From Adiantum capillus-veneris (Eukaryota > Streptophyta > Polypodiopsida > Polypodiales > Pteridaceae): DNA of 64,000 bases. Made by a program: the position numbers and the translations under genes. Positions within the stretch are counted from its first letter, which is position 1; the number at the start of each line of letters is the position of its first letter. Below the pieces are notes generated by a model that was not told the origin of the DNA, ran no database searches, and saw only the letters and a list, made by a program, of their open reading frames with translations. The DNA lies in assembly GCA_014529385.2 (NCBI GenBank), contig CM043960.1:40660781-40724780 (forward strand), in the 5' to 3' direction. Below are positions 23,296 to 35,649 of this stretch, in pieces.

Positions 23296-25075
23296 CTCAT
23301 CGAATGTAGACTAAAATCAAAATCTGCACTATATCGAGGTTTATGCATACAATCGGACTCAAATCTAGCAAAATTTGGCAAAACCTAACTCTCGAACGTA
23401 TCTGCTCTAAATGTGTCTAATCGTGTGTACATGCACGCGAGCACCGAGTATGTGGGACGTGTGATGCGTGTGGAATATGTGTGAGAAGCAAAGAAAGAAA
23501 GAAAAAAAATCTCTTTTTTAATTTTTTAATTTTTTTGAATTTAATTTTTTTATATTTTCAGGCCTTTTAAATTCGGACACCCATGCAAATCAAATTTTGT
23601 TTTCTTGTGCTTTCACACTCTTTTTATTATCTTTGTTGCCTTTGTTTCCCTCTCTCTCACTTAGATTCTTTCCTCACATGCCTTGTCTTTTGTTGACTTT
23701 ACTCCCTTTCCACACACCTAAAAACAAGCATGCACATGTGCTTGACCCCCCACCCCCTTGGTTTGCTTGTGCACTACACTTTCCACACACCCAAATTGAG
23801 GATGGTACCCACCCTTCTTAAATGATGCACACACTTAAATCAAGTAAGTGCACATACACACCCAATTTAAGTAAATGCACACACACCTAAATCAAGTAAA
23901 TGCACACACTGTTCCGAGAAGTGAGACCTATGCGCATGCAAAGCTAAAAATAGGTCGTGAAGTGCGTACGCTCTCAATTTGGTGAAGATTTTTTTGCAAT
24001 TAACACTTCAAAATCACACCCAAAATCAATTTTTTAATGCATTTTGCATCCAAATTAGGTCGATTTTTGCTTCTCTTTTTGCCTAATTTTGACTAAAAAT
24101 TAGCATAATTAGCAATAGAATTAAGCAAAATTAAGCATATACAATTGATCATCACACTTTGAACTTTTCAATTTATCCAATTTGACATCAATTTGTAATC
24201 AATTACAAGTCCAATTAAGTGTGCACACACAAGCATAATCAAGCACTAGTCGCTAATCAATGCACACAATCTAGCAAAAATTGGGCAGTATTTCGGTGCA
24301 AAATTGGCAATCGAAAACCATAAACCTATCAACATAATGACCATAATCAATCAATGGTTTTGCATCAAACACATTAGCATCAAAATTGCCAAAAAACAAG
24401 CACCAATTTGTCCACATTTTCCCTCACGTTGGCATACACTAGTGCATATAGATTTGCACCGATTAAGTGCACCTAATCAATTCTCAAACCTGCACTTTAA
24501 TTTCAGATTGTAAAGTGGGTTAATGCACTCACATTACAACAAGAATCGCGTCGATTTCTCCACTCCAATTGATGATTACACACGTGTGGGTGTAGGCAAC
24601 CGCTTCACCACATCTCCACCTACAAGCACCAATCACAAAGCATGATGTGTAGCATCATTTTTCTTCAAATCAAACACATAGTCATGAAGGCAAAACATTC
24701 AATTAGAGATTCATTCATGTATAGCACCATTAACACACAAGATTAGTGAGTAATTAGACATCAAAATTAGAATAAGTCACCCATAATTACACACTTTCTA
24801 ATCACTCAAATCATGAAAAATTGATGAATTTCAACCCGTAAGAGTGATGTACAAGCCTCTAATTAGGCACATAAACATGTAAAACACTCCAATTGTTAGC
24901 GGATTAGTCGTAAATTAGTGATCAATTAGTGAAATTGAAGAGAAAACATGAAAATTACACACAACTTTTTTAACAAAATCTCATCACAAATCAACCATTC
25001 ACCATCACCAATACCTAATCCTAATGAAAATTAGAAACTCAAACCATCACACGGGTGATCCTCTAGCTTAGGCGC
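23296..25075 (-). other. 5' leader of LARD-like element, no gene seen
   Basis: AT-rich, 1.8 kb between PBS and the long ORF. It includes poly-A/T-rich stretches (23490-23560) and a short tandem array (23826-23909). No coding frame is supported. Confidence 0.6.
23826..23909. repeat. short tandem repeat, about 28-bp unit, three copies
   Basis: TGCACACAC and AAATCAAGTAA / AATTTAAGTAA alternate three times with small differences. Confidence 0.75.
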
Positions 25076-25097
25076 TCGATCCCCGGCAACGGCGCCA
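25076..25097 (-). other. primer-binding site, tRNA-Asp
   Basis: Minus strand TGGCGCCGTTGCCGGGGATC follows the LTR end CCAACA after one base. It matches the 3' end of plant tRNA-Asp, the known primer site of Athila-type elements. Confidence 0.9.
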
Positions 25098-25098
25098 A

Positions 25099-25888
25099 TG
25101 TTGGCGGTCATAACACAGCGCACAAACCACCGACATAATGTCAATCCGGTGGATTGGAACCCGGCTAGTGCATGGAGGCATGGATGCACCTAATGTGACG
25201 GAATGAGGACTCTAGGAAGAGGGGTAAAGCAAGAGAGGAGAAGAGAGAAAGCCGATGAAGCAAGATCTATGTACACACACTCTCAATCTACACTCTAACT
25301 CTCTAATCATGCAGACAATGGTGTATCCCTTTGCTCTAATCTCAAGCACACACACTTAATCACACATTAAGCATACACAAAGAAGCCTAATGAGAGAAAT
25401 GTATGCAGCCCACATACACACACACTCTAATCTAGCACACATGTGAAGCAAGAATGCTCAAACAAGAGGGAAAACTTGAGAGAGAAGAGAAGATTAATAC
25501 TAATCATACACCATTAACACACATAAGCTTGAAAGACAAGAGAAAGTAGAGAGAACTTAGCTTCCATTAATCCCAATGACCACTACATATGATGTGGAAG
25601 ATCCAAGCTCCATAGCCACTCCTCTTCTTCTTCTCCACACTCCCTTACACTCCCTTCTCTAAGAATGCCCTTTCACATCTTGTGAATTGACTTATATACA
25701 AGGGCTTTTAAAAATGGGCGGCCAGCCAAAAAATGTATAACATCTTGCAGGTATCTAGGCTCATCTAATCATCAATGTACAACTTGGAACGCACTGTGGA
25801 GCCCGTAAATACAAAAAATATATGCATACACATATGTGTACACACCAATGGAAGCATAATGCATGTCATTGACGCTCGCCCGTCAACA
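25099..25888 (-). repeat. 5' LTR of LARD-like element
   Basis: Partner of 18200-18992 with the same termini. The TATA-like minus-strand TTGTATATAAGTC is kept at about 25690-25702. Confidence 0.92.
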
Positions 25889-28349
25889 GGCTGCCCTGAG
25901 GAGAGGGGGCACCCGACTGCCCCAACCCTTGTCCTCTGCATTTTGATGGTATACCTGGGACTATGTTTTGGTATTACCAGTACGCGCTCCCAAAATCGAT
26001 TTGTTTAGAAACAGAGGAGTTTTACCGCCAAAACCCCTCCAGGACTTGGTCACGTTTTTGCTAATAAACAACCTATGCTGATAGGAAGCTGAGAGAGAGG
26101 AGTACCTGATCACGTTTTTGCTGGTTGCACCATTTCATTGTATGCTATAGGGATCACAGAGTAGGATACAGAGTTTCATTTTCAAGTAGTCCACACAATC
26201 TAAGACCACAGCGTGTAGGATGAATCTATTTTAAATCTATTTTCTAATTTATTGAATATATGTAGTGTGGAAACTATAAAAATGATAATACAAGATAAAT
26301 AATAAAAATGATAATAATGCGTGATTCATATCTAAAGTAAGATAGTCTGCATTGAATACCGCCAATCATCTTTTTAAAAAAAACATCTTGTGCTTTTTCT
26401 TTCACTCTCATACCATCATATATACAAGTCCTATTTTTTGTTTAACACTGTCTTTTGCCGCTTTTGCTTTTCGCCTTCTACTTTCTGCAAATATGAATAC
26501 TGCAATTATACAAGATGAGAGCAACACTAAACAGATAGAGCTTGCAGCTCAAAATAGTGTTGTGGAGATCTCACGCCATGAGTTAAGTGCAGGTTATAGA
26601 TTAGTAGAGAATACAATATTTGTGAGCAGAATGAAGGTATTTCTTTTGAGGCGCCAAATATTCACAGAGGAGAGAATACTGTGTTTCAGTTGGATATTCA
26701 ATTTGAGAGGACATTTGTTTTCATGGCAAGCAGCTATCAAGAAAAGCTCCTATTATAGAAATTGAGGAAGAGTGTTCAATACAATAGGCAGTGGAGGAGA
26801 AAGGTGAGCCAAAAGCAACAGAAAATGCTAGCTTGGAAACTACCACTACACATAGCATAGTTGAGATGCTTAGAAATCTACCACAAAAGAACTCTTTAAG
26901 AGAAAACTTTGAGCTAGTTTGCGAGATAAGAAAGATTGATGAGGTACCACAAAGATATGATGGAAACATCATGTTTGAGCTTCCATATGCATACCCTAAT
27001 AGGACAACAAGAGCAAATGACAAATTTGATGGACATGTTTGGACAAATGCAGTAACAAGCAATATCGTTGGATTTGATCGGATTGTCAGATTCAAAAAAT
27101 GTGGTGGACACTTAATGTGCCTAAACAATATATGTTCAAAAGTGCAAAGATCAAAAGAATGAACGAAAAGTTTTGGACATGGCGTTTGTCAAAAGTCTGT
27201 CCCTCAGGATCCACAATAGGAAACTATGGAAGCCTAAAATGCTTTTATTGTAATCTTCCCGCAACTTGCATCTTTGAATGCCCTTGTAAGCTCATTCTTT
27301 GCTTGCCCTCGGAGATCCCTGGTAAGAGAATAACGAGAGTGATTCTTCACATGGGTTGTCACTTACACCCAGTTTGCTGAGGGTGTTGCAAAACAAGCAA
27401 TGGTGGATGTTAAAGTCAAAGTGAAGGACATGATATCTAAAGATTTTGTGGGTAGGCCAAGGTCTCTCAAACAAAAATTGGCAAAGAAAATAATACTGCA
27501 ATCATCACTTTTTAAAGACCACTCTGCTAAGGCAATGCTTTCTGACAAGGACTTAGGTGACGCCCTTGCTAAACTTGCACCTACACTTGACAAAAGAAGA
27601 TTGTCACGGTAGAGGAAAGAAGCACAAGAGGAGGTTGACCAACCCACTACTGGCTATGATTCCATTTTTAGTTTGAAGAAGCTCTTGCTTTTTGACTCTT
27701 TTCAAAGCATGGCCTTTCCTGGTCAGCTAGAGTTCTCTGGCTTTGATGTATGTGACATTTTTAAAATGTCAACCCAAGGACCTGGCAATGGTGTTGATTT
27801 GGTTAATAAAATGCGTCCTGTTGGTGAATTGGAAAGTTGTTGGGAAGAATGGACAACTATGGCATGCCATGTATATAACCCTTATGTTCACGAAATGCAA
27901 ATTATAGCTATTGGAGATTTTAAAGTGGAAGATACTAAAGCTCAAACTCTTTTCTGGCTGCTACTGAATCGAGTGATGCAGGCTCAATTCAAAGAATTTA
28001 TGGTTGATGAGGCTCAGGCAAATTGGCGAGTTGTGAGGGGGGCATTTTTTAATGGGGTCCCTAGTAGTGTTATGGATGGATAGGAAAGATCATGCTCATT
28101 TCATTGGGAACAGAGTATGCAACAACATGCAAGAAAATGTATCCTTCCCCACAGTCAAGAAGAGTTTAAACAAAGGTGTAGAGCATGGAGGATTGCACCT
28201 TCTGAAGAGGTTGCCGAAAAAGCATTAAGCAATCTACGTATCTGGTTGAGAAAAGGACATTTAGAAAAGACTAAGATTTCAATTCTCGCGACATGGCTTG
28301 TCTGGTGGCATGCCAGAGTTGCACATTGGGGTGAATACATGGTCAAGGT

Positions 28350-28415
28350 GAGTCATTGTTAAATATTTAGAGTAGATAAAATAATTGCAAGTTTAAATGT
28401 TCTAAATTTATTTCA
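28350..28415 (+). other. probable short intron in the transposase pseudogene
   Basis: AAG|GTGAGTCATTG opens it and an AT-rich tract ending TTTATTTCAG|GCTTTGG closes it. About 66 bp, short for a plant intron but with good border signals. Confidence 0.5.
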
Positions 28416-29135
28416 GGCTTTGGAGGGGAGTGACAGATAACTAGTACCACATGCAAACTTAGCGGAGTCCGTGCATGGGAGCTGGTTAACTTCCAATGAT
28501 GGGTTTAAATATATTTCTCTATACAGTGCTTGCTATGGTGATCTTTGTACTGTTCTATTCCAGCAGTCAAAATATGCCATGTTTTCTTAAGGGTGAACAC
28601 CTTGGATGTGGCCCTGGAATTGAGAAAATTAAAAAAATATGAGCTTCATCTAGTGCAACCCTCCCAATACCTATAGAAGTGGTGGACCTAACTAATTAGG
28701 CAGTAATTGAGCTTAATGCTGCTGCCAGTAGAAACTTCTTGGCAGATGGTGATTCAAGGATAGTGAGGTGACGACAACAAGGCAGACACAATAATCCAAT
28801 TAGAGATAGAGATTCACATCGGCTTGAATTTGAGTATGGTACACAACCTGCAGATCGCTCAACTCGACCTACCCATAGCCTCAATTGGAATACAAAGCAC
28901 TATTGAGGTGGATGTTCACCACACACGATGGGCTATTCGAAGGACAAATATAGGGAGTGAAGTGTGATGCCAAGGGTACTTATGACATAGAAACAAAAAT
29001 TGCAATGAGCTAACTGATAGGAAGGGTAGAGGAGGATTATTAGGGGTGCCTACCCCTTGTTTTGAGGGTCTCATTGAAATTCCTTCAGGTCTAAGAAAAC
29101 AATTTGTATGGTTTTGTGGCAACAACATTGATCAT

Positions 29136-29279
29136 ACATGGGAGCCACCAGAAATTGTGAAGGAGAGACCAGCAAGCTATCCTACTATATGGCCAATTGC
29201 AAAAGGAACATGGGAGCCACCAGAAATTGTGAAGGAGAGACCAACAAGCTATCCTACTATATGGCCAATTGCAAAAGAA
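29136..29279 (+). repeat. 72-bp direct tandem duplication (two copies)
   Basis: ACATGGGAGCCACCAG begins each unit at 29136 and 29208. The units differ at very few bases and encode a 24-residue repeat WEPPEIVKERP.SYPTIWPI in frame. Confidence 0.95.
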
Positions 29280-29789
29280 ACATCCTTAGATTATACAGAA
29301 ATAGAAGCATTGTGGGCTGCAGGATTTGACTTGCAGAATATTGAAACTACATCACAACAAAATGCAAATTTGGTGCACAATGCAGATGATGCTGATGTGC
29401 ACCCTAAACACCGTGATGGTAGGGTAGTGGTGGTCACTAGGGTCATAACAAAAGAGATGGAGGCAAGGATCAATAGAGCTGCAGAGTTGATTTGCACAAT
29501 TCATGGCCAATGTGTGGTGAGTTCAAAATGAGCATGTGGAATTTACTTTGGCAACCAGTGCAAGCGAGCAAAATGAGGAGAGCTATTTGGTGGTAGTGTC
29601 CACTTTTCCTTCTTGCACTTGTGAGGATTTCCAAAAACATTTACAAGAGGGTAAAGAATGTATGCCTTGCAAGCATCTTTATTTTGTCTACACAGAAAAG
29701 CTTGGGTTAGATGTGTTTCATCAAAGGTTTTTTGTCATAGATTTTATATTACCTTGCATATTTTTGGAAAATGTTGTCTATGTATAGCT

Positions 29790-31040
29790 GCTCAATCACA
29801 TTACCATATGCGATTGTATCAAACTACCATGTGCAATTGTTGTATTTGTATACATTATGTGATTGCTCATATATACATTTCTATATGCTCTAGGCCACTT
29901 TTGAGAATATATTTTTAGCTTCTATATATAGTCTTTAAAACCTTGCAAATGGACTATAATGCCTAAAATGAGCATGTATCCTTGGCTACTATTATATACA
30001 TTCCACAATTAGGCATTCAAAAAGGTAGAGAGCTAACTAAGGTAGATCTTAACAAAGTGTGATTTATCGTTTTTCTAGTGATCCATTTACAATGCATAAA
30101 GATTCAATTTGCATATGGTCTTGTGATTCTTGGAAATGTTTCTCGAATAAAACCACCGCTGCTATGTGCAATTTCTATGAGTTAAATCAAAATGAAATTG
30201 CAAAACAAAATTATTCTCACTAATTTGTTTGTTGAATAGAATAATCTATATCAAAGGTATTGATACTATAATGCTCATACATATTGTAAAGGGAGTTCGC
30301 AACATGTAGCATTGATCTAGCATCGATCTACCTTTTCTTAACAAGATTGTTTACTGATCAGATGCAAAGCTATGTTTGATTTTTATCAAGTGTTTCTTAG
30401 TGAAATACATCAAGCATAATGTTTGTGTTTTTGGGGTTTTTTTAAATTATGTTACTTTTTTTTCCATTACTCGTCTTGTTCGTGGGATTATGCTCGCAAA
30501 ATTATCATCCCCGGTCTGTGTTGTGTGCATGTTCCATAAAACTAGCAGTGGCATGAGGGTTACATTTCTTGAGCCTTTCAATGCTTTCACTAAGTTGTTT
30601 AATACACATTGTTAATTTTGATAAACCTAAGGGAGTAGGTTTTCTATCTTTACCCTATGCACCGGGATGAGGTACTAATTAGGAGCATGTCTTGACGTTA
30701 TAACAGCAAGCACACTGCACTTCGGTTTTGCAGCACTATCTCTAGCCCTAAATGTCCCACACCGACGCGATGTGGACTAGGGCCATGTCCCATCAGATTA
30801 ATGATGCAAAAATCATTTACGACAATGTCCCATCCTAAAAACAATCCCTACTCTAGAAACCTTGTGACATTTTGAAATGTAAACAAAGCATGGGACATTG
30901 GACTTAACTATCTTGCGCCGATGCGGTATGGGTTAGAGCCATGTCCCAAACAATCATATAATTTTTTTGTTTGCGTAACAATTTCGGAGATAGCCAGTTT
31001 TCACTCAACTCTCTCAAGCTGGCAGGGTGATGATTGAGGT
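29790..31040. other. No gene seen
   Basis: AT-rich sequence. Two patches at about 30750-30785 and 30915-30950 share a CCGAYGCGRTRTGG...GGCCATGTCCCA-like text and may be debris of the same repeat. No frame is supported. Confidence 0.5.
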
Positions 31041-31555
31041 TGTAAGTCTCCGACCCCGAGCTAAAAGAACACTATTGTACCATGAAACAATCATAATGGA
31101 AAACGTTACTATTTTTAGAAGTTTTCCAAAATCTGTCGATGCCATGATGTTTAGAATGTCATAAAGCTTCCAAAAGTGAATTAAAATAATTTTTGTGGAA
31201 ATTTTCCAAAATAGTAAGTTTTTGGTCACCCGACCCGTCAGTTTTGATCGTCTCGAAAAACTACACCCGTACCCCAAATTTGGAAAAAAAATGCATTTTT
31301 GGACGTCGGGGGCTGCTAAATATGGTAGGTACCCAGGTTAATACACCTTAGTTAGAGCTTAGTATAGCAAGTTTCGGCATTAAATTCTGATTCGTATTGC
31401 CCGTCTTAGGTTAAAATTAAATTTTCCTAAAGTTGTGCGGGGAGGCACCGGGACTCGCGGGCTGTGTGGGAACTGGCTCCAGGCCACTGCAGACTGAGTT
31501 TGGCAGTAAGAGTGCGCCCTCACACACTCACATGGCTCGTGGGCTACTTTCCATG

Positions 31556-31558
<3 letters not shown>

Positions 31559-31606
<48 letters not shown>
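31559..31606. repeat. (GA)n microsatellite
   Basis: Perfect GA run of about 46 bp inside the truncated LTR, absent from the two other LTR copies. Confidence 0.93.
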
Positions 31607-31608
<2 letters not shown>

Positions 31609-31740
31609 AAGTAAGCTCTTGAGCAGGTTGGGACACTTGGTAAGTATGCAACTAGAGCTGCCATGCATGAAGTGAGTACTCCTCCAGATGCATATAGCAG
31701 GCAAATTCGAATTTTTCAGCTTGTGAGCCTATATAAGAGT

Positions 31741-31807
31741 ATGCTCACACACACACAAGCACACATATATGCTCACACACACACTAAGTACACACACACA
31801 CACACTC

Positions 31808-31871
<64 letters not shown>
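31741..31871. repeat. (CA)n microsatellite, interrupted then perfect
   Basis: Corresponds to the GT tract of the other LTRs read on the other strand. It is longer here, with interruptions up to about 31812 and then a pure run. Confidence 0.93.
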
Positions 31872-31873
<2 letters not shown>

Positions 31874-33149
31874 TGGGGAGGTGCTGCCGGTAGACATAGT
31901 CTTTGGAAGAAGAGCTAAGGAGGAAAGTGCTGCCCGTTTCTCGTCTCGAGGAGTCCATTGCATCAGAATTTTGAGAGGAATTCAGCCTAATCTCGGTAAT
32001 ATCCAATTTAATTCATGCTTGTTGCAATTCTCTCCAATATTCTCTTAATCCCGTATCTATTGTGCATAACCCTAGCTAAATTACTCAATGGATACTCTCT
32101 AATTCTCTGTATCATTGATCTATTGTAGAAATATTAATCTAATTAGTAATTATGCAAGAAGGTATTCTCTCTTAATCATAGATTAATGCATGATTAAGGA
32201 ATCAACCGCTAGTCACCATTGTAATTAAGAACAAGTCGACATTCAGGTAGAGATGGTCAACTGCTTTCTATTGCCACACAATGTTTAAACAACTAAATTA
32301 GAATCAATTAGCTCATAGATTAGGATTTAATTAGTGAAATTAATCCATCATTAATCACTAGGAAGGGAGAAACCCTCTCACCTATGCATACGATAAAACT
32401 GCAAACCTCTACTTCCAGTAGGAGGTGATTAAGCATGCCGAATTCATCTCTAGTAAATAGATTGAGAAGAAACCTGAAATTCTTAACTATCTAGGCCAAA
32501 TAATTAACCTTAGGGCCAATTCCCATAGAACAAGTAAGGTGCTATCAAAAATCTCTATGTCTTGAAGTAATCAAACCTCTCGTATAAAGGGATTTTCTTA
32601 TTGAAACTAATCTGTCATTTTGGTCGTATGTTGCTCTCGAATATTAGCTCTTTTTTTTTCCAAGTTGTCAATTTCAATACTGAGTATAAAATGGGCCCGG
32701 TAAAGAGAACTCGTTTCGGTGGTTCCCATGACCACGAGGCTGGGACAAGAAACATGAATGGGAAGTGAAAGGCTCCCATGGTCGACCAAGTACCGGCCAA
32801 CTCGTAGAGCAATGACGAGGAAATTGTGGAGGTAGATCACATTTTTAATTCAAGTTTTGTTTAAGTTAACATTGTATCCGATAAGTTAGGAAAGAACATA
32901 TCCCTAAACATGTAGGAGAAATCCAACGGAGATCACGGAATTGAAATGTATATTAATCTCCAAGTAGGAAAGAATGATTGTTGGATATACTATTTGAGCT
33001 AGGAAAGAATGTTTGCTAGGGAAAATTTAGCTGAGCTAGTTCATTTTCAATTCCAATGTTGATCTAGTCCGAACCCCCTCTTGATCACAGGAGGCAGCTC
33101 GCGTAGTTATTCGCAGGAGCTAGAGTTCCTTGTTAAGGGCTCTTGAATC

Positions 33150-33235
33150 CACGACTGCTGGTTAAGCGGTCGATATCCACGACTGTTGGTTAAGCGGTGG
33201 AAGTCCACAAGTGCTGGTTAAGCGGTGGACAACCT
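33150..33235. repeat. diverged LTR minisatellite
   Basis: Three units of GCTGGTTAAGCGGT (one GTTGG...) with CCACGACTG/CCACAAGTG spacers, at the position of the four-unit array of the other LTRs. Confidence 0.8.
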
Positions 33236-33505
33236 AGTTGTATGGGCAACTAGGCGACAACAAGAGGAGTAAATTCTCGCTAGGGGAGGGATTTTGTACC
33301 CTCAGAACATTGGAACTTTAAATGAATGAGTTTTTGAGTGAATTTTTACTAGAATTATTGTCTTGGTGCCGCTTTGCAATACTGGTTGAAGGGCTGTATT
33401 AAAGAACTTGTGAATCGGAAAAATAAACAAAGAACTTATATGTTGAACAACCATTGTGGTAGTAATTAGGTAACAAAGGAAGTGTGAGTATGGGATGGAA
33501 AGTGC

Positions 33506-33721
33506 ATACCAAATGTGTTACAGCACAGTCCACAGAGATTTGAAATCTTATCTATAATGAGGAAATCAACCCTTTTTATGGATACGATTATCGAAGTCAT
33601 GAAAAATAAATAGTGTGTGGAGAAAAAACCAAACCTGCACAGAGACAAGGACCAAAATTGTGGCCTAGATTCTTTGCGCACAAATTTCAAACGTTTTTTT
33701 GCTATTGAATGGGCATTCCAA

Positions 33722-33778
<57 letters not shown>

Positions 33779-34857
33779 TATACTGATAGGAAAGTTCGAT
33801 CGTGCAGAGGTGAAGCTAAGCTACTGAGTAGCGCGCAGACAATCGGTCTGTAGCTCAAGCCACACATTCAATGGGCGCATGATGCAGTTTCTAAACCAGG
33901 ATCTCCGACGGGTCCACTATCTAGTGGTCTTTTTTTTTGTTTTGTTTGATGTTGTCATCAACTAAGGGGTCTGTTATCTAATGGTGAGTTTCTTGGCGAG
34001 AGAGAGAGAGAGAGAGAGAGTTTAAAGCGTGATTCTAGGAAAATTACCAAATATCCTTGTAAATTGTGGAAATTTCCAAAATACCCATCAAATTTGAAAA
34101 ATTCCCAAAGTACCCCTCATATTTGTCCAAAATACCCTTCAATTCTACCAAAATACCCCTAATTAACCTCACAACCATCTCTAAAAACCTTTTTTTTTGT
34201 AAATCTTCATAGAAAGATTGGTTTTCCTACGTTAACAAACAATTACTTTAAAACATTGCCCTTCTCTCTTCCAAATTCAATGCTTCTGTCCGTATTCAGA
34301 TTGTCTCCCCCCTCCTTGCTTCAATCCTCTGGGACGACTGAGTTCCCTGATCGTGCAGTGCATAGGTTATAAAGTTGTGTCTATGCATGGCCGTGATTGG
34401 CCTTATAATGTTGTTGATGTCAATGCAATTGAACACACTATGTTGTGAAAGAGAGTATTGTACTCAAGGGTTTCCAATGGCGAGGTATGTTGTGATTGAA
34501 CTCTCTTGAAGAGTAAGTCATGTAGCAATTGAGCTTGTTCTTTTATGGTACAATATGCATTGTCCTCTATGTGATGGTTGAAAAAAATGGTCACAATTGT
34601 GTTGGTGGTTTGATTTAGGTACCCACGTATACCTGATTGAGGTTGGTTTAAGTTGCAGTAGGATCTTTGGTACCCATTGTTTGACTTGTTTGCTTTGGGT
34701 AGTTCGTCTTGTACTCTTAGCTGTATATTTCTTCTTTGGTTTCTATATTCATTTCATCTTTAGTAATGGTGGTTTCTATTGAGAAGGTGGATGTGTTGGC
34801 TTTACCTTACGGTTGTTGGCAGTGTATACCAACCTTTTGGGCACCCATTTGTTGCGG
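33506..34857. other. No gene seen; microsatellites and low-complexity repeats
   Basis: (CT)n at about 33719-33776 and (GA)n at about 34000-34020. 34060-34165 holds a degenerate repeat of AAAATACCCYTMA-like units. No convincing coding frame. Confidence 0.6.
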
Positions 34858-35500
34858 TCAATCGACGAGCTGACTTTTGGGTATCCAAACTTTCCCGGTT
34901 CCTTGCATAAGTTGAGTAGAAGAAGTCCTTAGTAGAGTAGTAGTTGTAATTGTGGCTGATGACTCATGATTCTTTGATTGGAAATCATCGAGAGCTTCTT
35001 TCCATTCCTCGATGTATGCAAACGGTATTTTTAGTTGTCCTCCTTTAAGTGTAAGCTCTATAATTTTGGCATTCCAATCTTGGATTGCTTTATAGGTTCT
35101 CATCCAAGGAACACCTAATATAGGTCCTCATTTATATGTTCATCCGCTATACATATGAAAGTATGCGGGAAAGAGAATCCATGAACCATAATATTCAAGT
35201 TGATTTTTCCTAGAGTTGGAGTGACTCTCTTGTTGCATCCCTTGACAGTGGCTCGACAATACTCAAGTGGTTGAGTAGTTGCTTTGAAGTAGAATAGCTG
35301 ACCACATTGAATTAGGATCATGTATCTACTAAAACCTTGATTTTGTAATCCTCATTCAGGTTCACGATGATTTGCATATCAAGAACATCCATCCACTCAT
35401 CATCAGTTTTGACCTCATCCTCTGCTAAGGGTTGAATTTGGAGAGTACTGAGCGGTACAGCTTGGGGTACAGGTTGTCTTCTTGCAACCTTTTGTTTCAA
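34858..35500 (-). pseudogene. Gypsy protease-like fragment
   Basis: Minus-strand frames with MQIIVNLNEDYKIKVLVDT (the V-D-T of a retroviral-type protease), LNIMVHGFSFPHTFICI, and PWMRTYKAIQDW, which resembles the L-G-x-P-W-M end of Gypsy proteases. Stops at about 35441 and 35115 break it. It lies downstream of an integrase remnant in the same orientation, so it belongs to another element rather than the one beginning at 41581. Confidence 0.55.
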
Positions 35501-35649
35501 AACCCAAATGCGTGTCTCCTCTTGAACCTCTTCAATAACCTATTTTCTTTTAAGATTCCTTTCCTTGGATGCATGCATTCTCTGCAGAAGTTCATTAGTC
35601 AAGGGAAGGTTGTATTTGTGAACTCAACATCCACTAATTCAATTTTCCA

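Larger units (their letters stand above)
18200..25888 (-). mobile_element. Non-autonomous LTR retrotransposon (LARD-like), tRNA-Asp primed
   Basis: Direct repeats of about 790 bp (18200-18992 and 25099-25888), each TGTTGGCGG...CGTCAACA, flank a 6.1-kb internal region. The minus-strand PBS beside the right LTR matches plant tRNA-Asp, as used by Athila/Tat elements. A clean GGGAGGGGAGAG PPT precedes the left LTR. No RT, integrase, protease or zinc knuckle is visible in any frame. The interior instead carries a long decayed minus-strand ORF with a duplicated unknown domain (20294-23295). Replication would need Pol from another element. Confidence 0.9.
26494..29787 (+). pseudogene. Mutator-like (MULE) transposase with SWIM finger, broken
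   Basis: Plus-strand blocks in several frames. 26791-27162 contains NIMFELPYAYPNRTTR. 27382-27609 ends in a short stop. 27613-28083 has MQIIAIGDFKVEDTKAQTL, then FMVDEAQANWRVVRGAFFNG, the D-bearing segments of a MULE catalytic core. The C/H motif CSFHWEQS follows at about 28092. 28117-28349 ends WGEYMVK at a GTGAGT donor, with an acceptor TTTCAG at about 28416. 29046-29531 is a linker with an in-frame 72-bp duplication. 29536-29690 has FPSCTCEDF...CMPCKHLYFVY, a CxCx(n)CxH SWIM zinc finger. Stops and frame changes (for example at 27610 and 28081) show it is dead. It could equally be a domesticated SWIM gene remnant. Confidence 0.75.
31041..33505 (+). repeat. Truncated chromovirus LTR, opposite orientation (third copy)
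   Basis: Starts TGTAAGTCTCCGACCCCG, the same LTR start as the chromovirus above, and follows its minus-strand sequence with many differences to about 33505. The last roughly 400 bp (the end with GACCTCACA) are missing. It contains (GA)n at 31559-31606, (CA)n at 31741-31871 and a diverged minisatellite at 33150-33235. No internal region or PBS follows, so it is a truncated solo LTR or the remains of an older insertion. Confidence 0.85.

Noticed and set aside
30720-30960. Two similar GGCCATGTCCCA patches as transposon ends
   Set aside because: The match is short and imperfect and no flanking duplication or inverted arrangement could be confirmed.
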